Assembly (NCBI RefSeq): GCF_000763575.1
Contig: NZ_CP009170.1
Location: forward strand, 149,501-213,500
Length of the DNA stretch: 64,000 nucleotides
From: Thermoanaerobacter kivui
GTDB taxonomy: Bacteria; Bacillota; Thermoanaerobacteria; Thermoanaerobacterales; Thermoanaerobacteraceae
Reading direction: 5' to 3'
Part shown: piece after piece, positions 49,503-57,977 of the stretch
Layout of the letters: each line of letters begins with the position of its first letter
Position numbering within the stretch: the stretch's first letter is position 1
The notes under the pieces: model-generated
Databases searched by the model: none
The model's input: only the letters and a program-made list of their open reading frames with translations
What the model was told of the DNA's origin: nothing
Position numbers and translations under genes: made by a program

Positions 49503-50318
49503 TTATGGGTGGATATACCACAAGATGGATAAAAAAGTTATATTAAAACCTATCCATATATAATCATAAAAAGTTATTTTAAAAGTAGTTATTGTTTTGT
49601 ATTCTCCTTTGTAACTTCGTGAAATCATGGCGTTATAAACTTCATCACTCAGTTGTTGAGACCTTATCAAAACATTTGCCATAGCAGAAGCGACAAATTT
49701 TCTTCCTTCACTACTATCACTTTTCCCGACATTTCTGCTTTTTCTTGCGAGGAACATGTTCATAGCAATTTCTAAAAGCAAAAAGATGTAACGTAAGGCC
49801 ATTTCAAGTGTAGCAGTAAAAATGCGGGGAAGCTTAAAAGCTCTCAATGCTTTTAATATTTCTACCCATTTTGTTGATAGAGCTAATATATACACAAAAG
49901 ATAAAGATATAAATGACCTCATCATAAAAACAATGGCACTTTCTAATCCCTCTTTTGTTATATAAAAATTTTTTGTGAAATATACTAAAGGCTGTCCTTC
50001 TTTTACTACATTAAAAAGTGAAGGTATCAGGACAATACCTGTAAAAAGTATTGAAACTGCTGATACCCTCACAACATATGCTTTTAAAGGAATTTTAGAA
50101 AAATAAGTCAACAAAAGTGTATAAATAAGAAATATTGTCATAAAAGGTATTGTTCTTCCAAAATTAACTATTATGATTAATACAAAAACAGAAACAAGTT
50201 TTATTCTCGTATCAAGAGACTGCATAATACCTTTCTTAGCAGAAATTGCATCAGAATAAAACATGTCTTCGAATACACTTTGTATGCTTAAAATTGTTTT
50301 TTCTAAAAAATCATTCAT
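49503..50318 (-). CDS. cbiQ: Cobalt/nickel ECF transporter permease CbiQ
   Basis: This 271-residue membrane protein (EcfT family) couples CbiO ATPase to the substrate subunit. It has a helical cytoplasmic coupling region with ATLEMALRYIFLLLEIAMN and Ala-Arg-x-x-Arg type motifs MFLARKSRNVGKS and MISRSYKGEYK, corresponding to the two A-R-G/S-R coupling helices. Hydrophobic segments are at about residues 40-58, 60-78, 90-108, 130-150 and 245-263. It overlaps the upstream small membrane gene by eight bases. Confidence 0.9.
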   Translation of the reverse strand: MNDFLEKTILSIQSVFEDMFYSDAISAKKGIMQSLDTRIKLVSVFVLIIIVNFGRTIPFMTIFLIYTLLLTYFSKIPLKAYVVRVSAVSILFTGIVLIPSLFNVVKEGQPLVYFTKNFYITKEGLESAIVFMMRSFISLSFVYILALSTKWVEILKALRAFKLPRIFTATLEMALRYIFLLLEIAMNMFLARKSRNVGKSDSSEGRKFVASAMANVLIRSQQLSDEVYNAMISRSYKGEYKTITTFKITFYDYIWIGFNITFLSILWYIHP

Positions 50319-50628
50319 TTTTTTTCTGGGGTTTTCCCATAATCCTCCCTAATATTGCAAATATCAATACAATAGCTGCAATTCCTACAACTGCTGAAAA
50401 AATATAACCTAAAGCCTGTTGGAAGAAATTGCTGTCAAACCCAGGTATACTGTAGTCAGGCAGTATTGCTTTTATAACTTCTGAGAATCGGCTCATGCCT
50501 TCGGGTACATATCCTATCATACTCTTAATTTCATCAAGGCCCCATTCTCCCCATGCCGAACCAGGAGCCAAAAGTCCGAGAGGAGTGAGGAGTATTATAA
50601 CTATAGCTGCAATATAGAGTTTTCTCAT
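50311..50628 (-). CDS. cbiN: CbiN-like small subunit (PDGLE-type)
   Basis: This 105-residue protein has a hydrophobic N-terminal helix (residues 5-20), an outward loop with GSAWGEWGLDEIKSMIG (about 23-39, the PDGLE-type region), and a C-terminal helix (about 75-97). In Cbi/Nik transporters this CbiN or NikN subunit assists metal loading into CbiM. It overlaps cbiM by four bases and cbiQ by eight. Position and topology support the role; the family is fast-evolving. Confidence 0.8.
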   Translation of the reverse strand: MRKLYIAAIVIILLTPLGLLAPGSAWGEWGLDEIKSMIGYVPEGMSRFSEVIKAILPDYSIPGFDSNFFQQALGYIFSAVVGIAAIVLIFAILGRIMGKPQKKNE

Positions 50629-51317
50629 TTATTATCACCTCTGAGCTTGTATGAAAATTTATACAGTATATTTTCCTCATCAGTTTTTTCTAAATAATAT
50701 ACTACAAGACCTGTTATAACAGCTTCTACAATACCAGCTACAGTAAGATGAGCAAACATCATTGCAGGTATTGCTACGTTTAATCCATAAGGGAAATACA
50801 GAGGTGTTCCATTTGCTGTATGAAAAAGCAATGGTTGAAGTCCAAGTTCTATTGCTGTGGCAAGAGCTGCAGCATTTATTCCTACATATCCCCCTATAGC
50901 AGATGATAAAACCTTATTTAGTTTGAGAGATAACATAAGCCTGTAAATTCCATATCCCACAAAAGGAGCTATAAATGCCATATTAAAGCTATTTGCTCCA
51001 AGAGCCAAAATTCCTCCATCGCCAAAAAGCAATGCTTGAATAAATAAGGCTATCGTAAGAGATATACTTGCCGCCCAAGGTCCTAAAGTTATAGCAAGTA
51101 GGGTTGCGCCAATTGCATGGGCAGTTGTACCTCCTGGTATTGGGATATTAAACATCATTATTGTAAATGAAAAAGCAGACCCTATTGCCATAGCAGGAAC
51201 GTCCTTTTTGTCAAAACTTTCGTTGACTTTTTTTGCTGCAACTGCAATTACTGGTACCATAGCAGCCCCCATAACGGCACAGGTTTGAGGACTTATATAT
51301 CCTTCTGGTATGTGCAT
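50625..51317 (-). CDS. cbiM: Nickel/cobalt ECF substrate-binding subunit CbiM
   Basis: This 230-residue membrane protein begins MHIPEGYISPQ, the invariant N-terminus of CbiM/NikM in which His2 and the terminal amine bind the metal. About seven membrane helices follow; GGTTAHAIGATLLAITLGPWA (GGTTAHAIGATLLA, about residues 59-72) holds the second conserved His. It is the first intact gene after the broken nikR, 12 bases downstream. Nickel is favoured over cobalt because of nikR and its operator. Confidence 0.93.
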   Translation of the reverse strand: MHIPEGYISPQTCAVMGAAMVPVIAVAAKKVNESFDKKDVPAMAIGSAFSFTIMMFNIPIPGGTTAHAIGATLLAITLGPWAASISLTIALFIQALLFGDGGILALGANSFNMAFIAPFVGYGIYRLMLSLKLNKVLSSAIGGYVGINAAALATAIELGLQPLLFHTANGTPLYFPYGLNVAIPAMMFAHLTVAGIVEAVITGLVVYYLEKTDEENILYKFSYKLRGDNK

Positions 51318-51329
51318 AAAAATTCCCCC

Positions 51330-51756
51330 TTATAAATTTTCTCCTGTTGTTGTCATTACCAGTTTTCTATGCTTTACTCCTTTTGTTCTAATTATTTCAT
51401 CAGCAATTTTTGTGATTTCTTTGGCAGTGCCTTTTACTACCATTACTTCAAGACAGTTGTGTTTACCCAAGTGTACGTGTATTGTTGAGATTATGTTTTG
51501 ATAGTACTTGTGTTGCATGTCTGTCAGTTTGTCACTTACTTCTCTCACTTCATGATTAAAAACATATGTAATTTGTTCCGATAGTTTCTACATCTTCTGC
51601 TTCCCACTGATTTACCACTATGAAATCCCTTCTTAAATCTCTTATGGCTTCAGACCTGTTGTTGTAATTTCTTTACTTTATCAATTCGTCCAATTGATAA
51701 AGATGTTTTGATTCCATTGAGACTCCGAGACGAATTATTTCCTCCAGATTTGTCAC
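51330..51756 (-). pseudogene. nikR: nikR nickel-responsive repressor, broken
   Basis: The protein can be read in two frames as a ribbon-helix-helix start (IIRLGVSMESKHLYQLDELI, then [16 protein letters not shown]) and a C-terminal ACT-like nickel domain ([22 protein letters not shown]-type; seen as [20 protein letters not shown]). His-x-His and Cys nickel ligands are present. TAA at 51675-51673 interrupts the frame after DELIK, and a one-base change near 51570-51576 shifts the frame before the FNHEVREV block. GAGGTGA precedes the reading start near GTG 51756. An active repressor is unlikely. Confidence 0.85.
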
Positions 51757-51762
51757 CTCTCT

Positions 51763-51814
51763 AAAATAGTGTTATCTTTCTAAAAATTATAGCACTATTT
51801 TGTACCACAGTCAA
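51763..51814 (-). promoter_or_regulatory. Promoter and NikR-type operator of the nikR-cbiMNQO operon
   Basis: On the minus strand TTGACT (51814-51809) and TATAAT (51791-51786) are 17 bases apart. A 39-base palindrome covers the -10 and start: AAAATAGTGTTAT (51763-51775) and ATAGCACTATTTT (51789-51801), 13 bases between, 12 of 13 positions matching. The inner pattern GTGTTAT-N13-ATA(G/A)CAC fits NikR operators described in deltaproteobacteria and some clostridia. Confidence 0.78.
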
Positions 51815-51929
51815 CCAAAAATTAATTTTAGTTTAATATTCAATTAATGTTGCTTTAATGTTGGGGTTATAAAATAAACTTGAAAGTTGATGGTAAACAT
51901 CAACTAAAATAAAAGAAAGGGTGGTTCAA

Positions 51930-52499
51930 ATGAACAAAAAATTAATGGCTTATGTTGTTACAGGGGCAATGGCTATAGGATTACTAGGAGGAGCATCTTA
52001 TCAAGGAATTGCGAAGGCTCAAACAAATGCTCCTGCTCCTTCAGCTGTGACATCTACTGCTACGATGCAATCTAACAAACAAAACATAAACGAGCAACAA
52101 CCGATGTATCAGGGCACAATAAAAGTTGCAAATCCTCAAGATAATGCAATAGACAATGAAAAGAATGTAAAAGACAATGAAGCTCAGGATAATGCACAAT
52201 TAGCTTCTCTTGCTAAAATAACTCCAGATCAAGCAAAGGCAGCAGCATTGAAAGTTGTACCAGGTACAGTGACAAAAGTAAGTCTTGACAACGAAAATGG
52301 ATATCTTGTATACAGCGTGGACATAAAGACAAATACAGGTTTAGTTGAGGTAAAAGTTGATGCAGGAAATGGTACAGTATTAGCGCAAGACAAAGGTCAA
52401 GACAATGAAAAGCATGAAAAAGAAAAGGTAAGCGAAGTTAAAAAAGCAAATGCTCCTGACAACGACACTGTACAACTTGAACAGCAAGGAAAAAACTAA
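51930..52499 (+). CDS. Secreted PepSY-domain protein
   Basis: This 189-residue exported protein has a signal peptide (residues 1-30: basic start, GAMAIGLLGGASYQG, cleavage near AKAQT), a Gln/Asn/Pro-rich segment, and a PepSY domain (about residues 90-155: ITPDQAKAAALKVVPGTVTK, NGYLVYSVDIKT, GLVEVKVDAGNGTVLA). PepSY domains often inhibit or chaperone peptidases outside the membrane. The tail is rich in Lys, Glu and Asn. The start is ATG 51930 after AGAAAGGG. It is a single-gene unit with a terminator. Confidence 0.85.
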   Translation: MNKKLMAYVVTGAMAIGLLGGASYQGIAKAQTNAPAPSAVTSTATMQSNKQNINEQQPMYQGTIKVANPQDNAIDNEKNVKDNEAQDNAQLASLAKITPDQAKAAALKVVPGTVTKVSLDNENGYLVYSVDIKTNTGLVEVKVDAGNGTVLAQDKGQDNEKHEKEKVSEVKKANAPDNDTVQLEQQGKN

Positions 52500-52528
52500 G
52501 AAAAGGGGCGTTTTGCCTCTTTTCTTAG
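52496..52528 (+). terminator. Terminator of the PepSY gene
   Basis: CTAAGAAAAGGGGC pairs with GCCTCTTTTCTTAG (one mismatch) around GTTTT. Confidence 0.8.
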
Positions 52529-52560
52529 TTGAATATGTTAACGATTTAATATGTAATGAA

Positions 52561-52700
52561 ACATATAAAGGGGAGAGCTTGCCACACATTGTGGTTTCAC
52601 CTGTCGTCGGCACGAGAAATTTTCTCCGGCAGGTTAGAAACTCCAGACGGAATTTTGAGCAAGACCTTTATAGTGTTTACCACTATAAAGGTCTTTTTTG
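52561..52700 (+). promoter_or_regulatory. Candidate riboswitch leader with terminator
   Basis: A structured leader precedes the sodium-pump beta-subunit remnant. Pairings I can draw: GCTT (52577-52580) with GAGC (52657-52660) as a closing stem; CCAC (52582-52585) with GTGG (52591-52594); GTTTC (52594-52598) with GAAAC (52637-52641), continuing as ACCTG (52599-52603) with CAGGT (52630-52634) and GAGAA with TTCTC at the tip. Directly after comes a perfect 15-pair terminator, AAGACCTTTATAGTG (52661-52675) and CACTATAAAGGTCTT (52681-52695), then TTTTTG. The architecture is that of a riboswitch; I cannot assign its class. Confidence 0.55.
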
Positions 52701-52733
52701 TTTATATTTACAAAAGAAGGGAGTATATATACA

Positions 52734-53220
52734 ATGAACGCTTTTATAGAAGGTATATTAAATCTTACATTAGGTCATATTATAATGTTTATCATTGGGG
52801 GGTGTTCTCATATATCTTGCGATAAAAAAAGAATACGAGCCAATGTTACTGTTACCTATAGGATTTGGCATAATACTTGCCAATATCCTGTTTTCAGCTG
52901 CTGTAGGTGAAAACGGCTTTCTCACAATTTTATATAATGCTGGAGTAAATACAGAATTTTTTCCTATCCTTATTTTTATTGCAGTTGGGGCAATGGTAGA
53001 CTTTTCACCACTTCTTAAGCAACCGTTAGTGATATTTTTTGGTGCAGCAGCACAGTTAGGGATATTTTTAACTATAATTTTTGCGTATATACTAGGTTTT
53101 AATTTAAAAGAAGCAGCTGCTATAGGCATAATTGGCGTTGCAGATGGTCCTACGTCTATTTATGTAGCTAAAGTGTATAGTTTGGACTCCAGGGAAGAGG
53201 TTTTTAGATACTCTCATTAG
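52734..53220 (+). pseudogene. Sodium-pump decarboxylase beta subunit (OadB-like), frameshifted and truncated
   Basis: The N-terminal frame reads MNAFIEGILNLTLGHIIMFIIGG. After a six-G run (52797-52802) the frame shifts by one; with five G it continues VLIYLAIKKEYEPMLLLPIGFGIILANI through a DFSPLLKQP segment and GIIGVADGPTSIYVA, matching OadB/GcdB subunits (the ADGPTSIY motif). After TSIYVAK the sequence diverges to an abnormal end, so the last helices are missing, perhaps by internal deletion. The frameshift sits in a homopolymer, so a sequencing error must be considered for that part. Confidence 0.82.
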
Positions 53221-53250
53221 AGGAGCTAAAATTTGAAAGAGGTGAACAAA

Positions 53251-53364
53251 ATGGACTTACTTAATGTATTTAAAATTGTTATTGTGGGAATAGGAATGAC
53301 TTTTTTGATGTTAGTCATATTTTTTTTGATGATCAAATTTTTAGTGAAAGTATTTAATAAATGA
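53251..53364 (+). CDS. Small OadG-like gamma subunit (37 aa)
   Basis: A clear ribosome site (AAAGAGGTGAA) precedes ATG 53251. The 37-residue product is almost one membrane helix: MDLLNVFKIVIVGIGMTFLM, then a hydrophobic stretch ending LVKVFNK. Sequence and position just behind the OadB remnant match OadG-type gamma subunits of sodium-pumping decarboxylases, which help assemble the complex. With the beta subunit broken and alpha absent, it is probably a vestige. Confidence 0.6.
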   Translation: MDLLNVFKIVIVGIGMTFLMLVIFFLMIKFLVKVFNK

Positions 53365-53368
53365 GATG

Positions 53369-53418
53369 AGTGGAAAAATTTTCACTTTTTTTTAATTATA
53401 AAGCTCTTGTGATATAAT
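53369..53418 (+). promoter_or_regulatory. Weak terminator and extended -10 promoter before trmL
   Basis: AGTG...CACT followed by eight T (53369-53394) ends the upstream unit. TGA-TATAAT (53410-53418) lies 35 bases before trmL, without a clear -35. Confidence 0.5.
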
Positions 53419-53452
53419 AAAATAAAGTTAGTTACAATACAGGAGGTAGAGT

Positions 53453-53923
53453 ATGCCACTTAATGTAGTACTTGTTGAACCTGAGATACCACAGAACACG
53501 GGGAATATTGCAAGAACTTGTGTGCTTACAGGCAGCAGGCTTCATCTTGTAAAACCTTTAGGTTTCAGTATAGACGAAAAATACGTAAAAAGAGCTGGCC
53601 TAGATTACTGGCCTCTTTTAGACCTTACCGTTTACGATAATCTCGAACAATTTCTTGAACAAAACAAAGGGAAAAAGTTTTATCTTGCTACCACAAAGGC
53701 TAAAAAGTATTATCATGAAGTAAAATATGAAGACAATTCTTATATACTTTTTGGGAAAGAAACTGCAGGACTTCCTAAGTGGTTGATTGAAAAATACTAC
53801 GAAGACTGTATACGGATACCAATGCATGAAGTGATATCTACAAGGTCTCTAAATTTGTCCAACTCTGTAGCTATAGTACTATATGAGGCCTTGAGACAAC
53901 TGGGTTTTCCTAATATGAAATAA
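53453..53923 (+). CDS. trmL: tRNA (cytidine/uridine-34-2'-O)-methyltransferase TrmL
   Basis: This 156-residue SPOUT enzyme methylates the ribose of the wobble base of tRNA-Leu isoacceptors. SPOUT motifs are present: EPEIPQNTGNIARTC (about residues 10-24), LFGKETAGLP (about 101-110) and IPMHEVISTRSLNLSNSVAIVLYEALRQ (as STRSLNLSNSVAIVLYEA, about 130-147). It has the short family length. Start follows AGGAGG. It precedes dinB by 17 bases. Confidence 0.94.
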   Translation: MPLNVVLVEPEIPQNTGNIARTCVLTGSRLHLVKPLGFSIDEKYVKRAGLDYWPLLDLTVYDNLEQFLEQNKGKKFYLATTKAKKYYHEVKYEDNSYILFGKETAGLPKWLIEKYYEDCIRIPMHEVISTRSLNLSNSVAIVLYEALRQLGFPNMK

Positions 53924-53940
53924 AAAATTGAGGGATGATT

Positions 53941-55110
53941 ATGAAGCGAAAGATTATTCATGTTGATATGGATGCCTTTTTTGCATCCGTAGAACAGCAT
54001 GATAATCCAGAGTATAAAGGAAAACCTGTCATTGTAGGCGGTTTGTCTGAAAGAGGAGTAGTTTCAACTTGCTCATATGAAGCAAGAAAATACGGGATAC
54101 ATTCTGCAATGCCGATGTACATGGCGAAAAAGCTGTGTCCACACGGTATTTTTCTTTCTGCAAGGAGAAAAAGATATGAAGAAGTGTCTGCTCAAATTTT
54201 CGATATTTTGTACAGTATAACTCCTTTAGTAGAACCTATGTCTATAGATGAAGCCTATCTTGATGTTACAGATATTGACAAAAATCCAGAGATTATTGCC
54301 CTGGAAATAAAAAAGAAAGTGAAAGAGACGACGGGGCTTACCATTTCTGCGGGAGTTTCCTATAACAAATTTCTTGCAAAACTTGCTTCTGATTGGAATA
54401 AGCCAGACGGATTTATGGTCATAACAGAAGAAATGATTCCCGACATTTTAAAACCACTTCCTGTTTCTAAAGTTCATGGCATAGGGCAAAAATCTGAAGA
54501 GAGACTTAAATCTATGGGAATAAATACAATAGATGACCTTTTAAAACTGTCACAGGAGAATCTTGTCGAAATTTTTGGTAAAGTAGGTGTGGAAATATAT
54601 TTAAGAATCAGGGGCATTGATGAGAGGCCTGTTGAAACTATGAGGGAGATTAAGTCTATAGGAAAGGAAAAGACACTGGAAAAGGATACAAAGGACAAAA
54701 AGCTTTTACTTCATTATTTGAAATTATTTTCCGACATAATATCGGAAGAATTAGTTAGAGAGAAACTTTATGCCAGAACGGTTACTGTTAAGATAAAGAC
54801 ACCAGATTTTGCAGTTCACACCAAAAGCAAGACATTAAATAAATATATACGATTAAGTGAGGACATATACGATGTAGCCTACGAAATTATTGAAAGACTA
54901 AAATTAGACCAGTATATAAGGCTTATTGGTCTATCTGTTTCTAACTTGAGTGCAGTAAAATATGAGCAATTGTCCTTTTTGGATAAAAGGGTTATTAAAT
55001 TTATTAAGGCAGAAAATGTAGTTAGAGAAATAAATAAAAAGATGGGGCAGGAAGTAGTGAAAAAAGCAAGTGAACTTTTAAATGAGGAAACGAAGCAACG
55101 GAGGGATTAA
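53941..55110 (+). CDS. dinB: DNA polymerase IV (Y family)
   Basis: This 389-residue translesion polymerase has the catalytic DMDAFFASVE (about residues 8-17) and SIDEAYLDVT (about 101-110) acidic motifs, the KPVIVGG (about 27-33) finger region, helix-hairpin-helix (VHGIGQKSEERLKSMGI, about 178-194) and the little-finger domain to about 340. It extends lesion-stalled ends without proofreading. A LexA box is not obvious upstream. I chose ATG 53941, as GAGGGATGA overlaps the earlier ATG 53935. It ends two bases before a MATE remnant. Confidence 0.94.
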   Translation: MKRKIIHVDMDAFFASVEQHDNPEYKGKPVIVGGLSERGVVSTCSYEARKYGIHSAMPMYMAKKLCPHGIFLSARRKRYEEVSAQIFDILYSITPLVEPMSIDEAYLDVTDIDKNPEIIALEIKKKVKETTGLTISAGVSYNKFLAKLASDWNKPDGFMVITEEMIPDILKPLPVSKVHGIGQKSEERLKSMGINTIDDLLKLSQENLVEIFGKVGVEIYLRIRGIDERPVETMREIKSIGKEKTLEKDTKDKKLLLHYLKLFSDIISEELVREKLYARTVTVKIKTPDFAVHTKSKTLNKYIRLSEDIYDVAYEIIERLKLDQYIRLIGLSVSNLSAVKYEQLSFLDKRVIKFIKAENVVREINKKMGQEVVKKASELLNEETKQRRD

Positions 55111-55111
55111 A

Positions 55112-55625
55112 TTGGAAGCAAAAGAGAGGCATAAGCGCAATGTTGCTAAAGAAATTATAGAATTGGCTTGGCCTTCTATAACAGAACAAATGCTTATAAT
55201 GGCAGTTGGAATGGTATCTACTATATTTGTAGGACGTGTTGGAACAAATGCGATTGCGGCTGTTGGGATGATTAATTCCCTTATTTTTTTCTTTCAAGCA
55301 ATTTTTTCAGGGCTTGCCACTGGTTCCACAGTAATTGTAGCGAGGCTTATTGGTGAAGAAGACAAAGAAGGGGCTCGCCTTGCAGTTATGCAGTCACTTA
55401 TTATGAGTATTGCTATTTTTATAGGACTCACTACTTTGGGCTATATTTTTGCAGTACCTATTGTTATTATGGCTCTTTAGAGTGACTATTGGATATATTC
55501 TTGGTAAAGTGTTTGGTATGGGAGTATATGGAATATGGATTGGTATATGTATCGACTTTGTTGTAAGGTCAGTAATGTATAGCTATAGGTTTAAAGCGGG
55601 TAGATGGAAATATATAAAAGTTTAG
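55112..55625 (+). pseudogene. MATE efflux protein with large internal deletion
   Basis: From TTG 55112 (after GGAGGG) the frame encodes the MATE N-terminus: EIIELAWPSITEQMLIMAVGMVSTIFVGRVG (in parts: AWPSITEQMLIMAVGM), GSTVIVARLIGEEDKEGA, to MAL then a stop at 55478-55480. In another frame the last helix follows at once: TIGYILGKVFGMGVYGIWIGICID ... YSYRFKAGRWKYIKV (parts quoted). About 300 residues between are missing, so the gene is a deleted remnant. The junction is near 55475-55485. Confidence 0.82.
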
Positions 55626-55715
55626 ACTACACAAATTTATCACATATTCTTAATTTTTACATAACAATTTTTTGATATTTTAATTATACATCAATTTTTT
55701 AGAAGAGGTGGATTT

Positions 55716-57281
55716 ATGAAGAGGAAATATTTATATGCGATTGTTGCAGTATTAATCATTGGAATTGCCACTTTTTACTTTGTAAACAGGGCAAAATCAT
55801 CACAACCCCAGCAGCTTTCATATGTTACAGTTACTCGTGGTAATATTTCTATGGAAGTCACTGGGACAGGAAACTTAAGTGGCGATGTAAGAGCAATTAC
55901 GTTAAAAGGCAGTGGAACAGTAAAGAAAGTGTATTTTAAGGTAGGAGATACTGTAAAGAAAGGAGACCTATTATACGAAATTGAAGATGACGATTTAAAT
56001 AATCAGCTTGAAGAAGCCAAATTAAATCTTGATTTAGCACAGCAGCAATTAAATCAAGAAAAGCAAAATTATAATAATAGCCTTGCTAAGTTGAGTATAA
56101 CTGCACCTTCTGATGGAGTTGTACAGGTATTAGTAAAAGAAGGACAGGATGTTACTCCAGGTATGCCTGTTGCAATAATTGGGGATAATTCAAAAGAGAA
56201 TGAAACTGCAGAAAATAATGGGCAAACTACTCAAAATTCAGTTAATGTTACAGCACAAATTGCAGGTACAGTAGAAAAAGTATATGTGTCCCAGGGACAA
56301 AATGTAAAAAAAGGCCAACTTTTAATAAAACTATCCTCGAATAATATAAGTGATGCACAAATAAAAAATGCCGAATTAAAACTGAAGCAAGCTCAAAACA
56401 ATTACAATCAGATTTTGCAACAAATTGATAACTTAAAAATTTACTCTCCTATAGATGGGAAGATCCTTAGCCAAAATATAAACGAAGGAGATATACTAGG
56501 TACTTCTGTAGCGAGCACTAACCTAAGCAATACTAATAGCCAATCGCAGCAAGCAGGTTTTGTGCCTGTTTTAGATATAACACAATTATCTACTTATGAG
56601 AGTCAACCAGAAACTGCGGTAATAGTGGGCAATTCTAATTATGTTGTCAATCTTTCTGTTGACGAGACAGACATAAAAAATATAAAAGTAGGGCAGCAAG
56701 CACAGCTTACGACAGATAATTTACCGGGTAAGACTTTTACCGGTACTGTTTCACAAGTATCACAACTTCCAACAATACAAAACGGAGTAGCTTCTTATAA
56801 TGTAACTATTGAAGTAGAGCCAAGTGAAGACTTACTTTTAGGCATGTCAATGAATGTTTCAATAACTGTTGCAGAAAAACAAGATGCTTTAATACTTCCT
56901 ATCCAAGCTGTTCAGACAAACGGTGATAGAAAATACGTAATACTCTACACAGACGATTTAAAAAATCAAAATATCAATAGCACTAACAATAGCACTAATA
57001 ACAGGAACTCTTTCAGGAACAACATGCGATTTGTAGAGACAGGCATTTACAACGACAACTTTATAGAAATCGTGAGTGGATTGCAGGAAGGAGACAAAGT
57101 ATTAATTCCAACACTTATTTCCTCAACAAACGCAAATAACCGTAATCCAAGTGCTTTTGGTATAATGGGTGGCTTTAGGCCAGAAGGCAATTTCAACAAG
57201 AATATGACTAATCAAGGTGGTAGTTACCAAGGCAGAAGCTTTAATGGGACAGGGCAAAATAACACTTCCACAGGGAGGTAA
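55716..57281 (+). CDS. MacA/HlyD-type periplasmic adaptor
   Basis: This 521-residue membrane-fusion protein has one N-terminal helix (residues 5-22). Repeated barrel-sandwich (lipoyl-like) segments follow: VKKVYFKVGDTVKKGDLLYEI (as VYFKVGDTVKKGDLL, about 70-84), PSDGVVQVLVKEGQDVTPGMPVAI (part, about 130-150) and TVEKVYVSQGQNVKKGQLLIKL (part, about 187-205), with coiled coils LNLDLAQQQLNQEKQNYN and LKLKQAQNNYNQILQQ. A beta-barrel domain with LPGKTFTGTVSQV follows. The C-terminus is Asn/Gln/Gly-rich. It starts an operon with a MacB-like ATPase and permease; in Gram-positives such systems export peptides or bacteriocins. Confidence 0.88.
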   Translation: MKRKYLYAIVAVLIIGIATFYFVNRAKSSQPQQLSYVTVTRGNISMEVTGTGNLSGDVRAITLKGSGTVKKVYFKVGDTVKKGDLLYEIEDDDLNNQLEEAKLNLDLAQQQLNQEKQNYNNSLAKLSITAPSDGVVQVLVKEGQDVTPGMPVAIIGDNSKENETAENNGQTTQNSVNVTAQIAGTVEKVYVSQGQNVKKGQLLIKLSSNNISDAQIKNAELKLKQAQNNYNQILQQIDNLKIYSPIDGKILSQNINEGDILGTSVASTNLSNTNSQSQQAGFVPVLDITQLSTYESQPETAVIVGNSNYVVNLSVDETDIKNIKVGQQAQLTTDNLPGKTFTGTVSQVSQLPTIQNGVASYNVTIEVEPSEDLLLGMSMNVSITVAEKQDALILPIQAVQTNGDRKYVILYTDDLKNQNINSTNNSTNNRNSFRNNMRFVETGIYNDNFIEIVSGLQEGDKVLIPTLISSTNANNRNPSAFGIMGGFRPEGNFNKNMTNQGGSYQGRSFNGTGQNNTSTGR

Positions 57282-57977
57282 ATGATGGATAACATTTTAA
57301 TAAAAATAAGGAATTTAACAAAGATTTACAAAATGGGAGAAAATGAAGTAAGAGCGTTAGATGGTATAAACCTTGACATTGAAAAAGGGGAATTTGTATC
57401 AATTGTCGGTCAATCAGGTTCAGGTAAAACTACTTTAATGAATATAATAGGGTGCTTAGATGTAAAAACTTCTGGAGAATACTTTTTAAATGGCATAGAC
57501 ACAAGCAAACTTTCTGACAATCAATTAGCAGATTTAAGATGTAGCGAAATAGGGTTTGTTTTTCAAAATTTCAATTTGCTTCAAAAAATGACGGCTTTAG
57601 AAAATGTGGAATTGCCTATGATATACAAAGGTGTGCCTACAAAAGAAAGGCGGCAAAGAGCCCAGATGCTATTAGAGATGGTAGGACTTAAGGAAAGGAT
57701 GCACCATAGACCTAATGAATTATCAGGAGGTCAGCAACAAAGAGTAGCAATAGCAAGGGCACTAGCAAATAATCCCCATCTCATATTGGCAGATGAGCCG
57801 ACGGGAAATTTAGACTCAAAAAGTGGTAGTGAGATAATGAAAATAATAAAGGAGTTGAATGAGAGAGGAAACACAGTAGTACTCATAACTCATGACCCTA
57901 ATATAGCTGCACAAGCAAAAAGAATAGTAAGAATAAAAGACGGACGCATTTTAGAAAACGAGGTGGTAACACCGTGA
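57282..57977 (+). CDS. MacB/LolD-type ABC transporter ATPase
   Basis: This 231-residue ATPase shows Walker A VGQSGSGKTTLMN (about residues 43-55), Q-loop FVFQNFNLLQKM (about 88-99), signature LSGGQQQRVAIARAL (about 147-161) and Walker B ILADEPTGNLDS (about 167-178). It is of the type paired with FtsX-like permeases. The start is ATG 57282 or 57285 after GGGAGGT; the first directly abuts the preceding stop codon. It overlaps the next gene by four bases (GTGA). Confidence 0.92.
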   Translation: MMDNILIKIRNLTKIYKMGENEVRALDGINLDIEKGEFVSIVGQSGSGKTTLMNIIGCLDVKTSGEYFLNGIDTSKLSDNQLADLRCSEIGFVFQNFNLLQKMTALENVELPMIYKGVPTKERRQRAQMLLEMVGLKERMHHRPNELSGGQQQRVAIARALANNPHLILADEPTGNLDSKSGSEIMKIIKELNERGNTVVLITHDPNIAAQAKRIVRIKDGRILENEVVTP

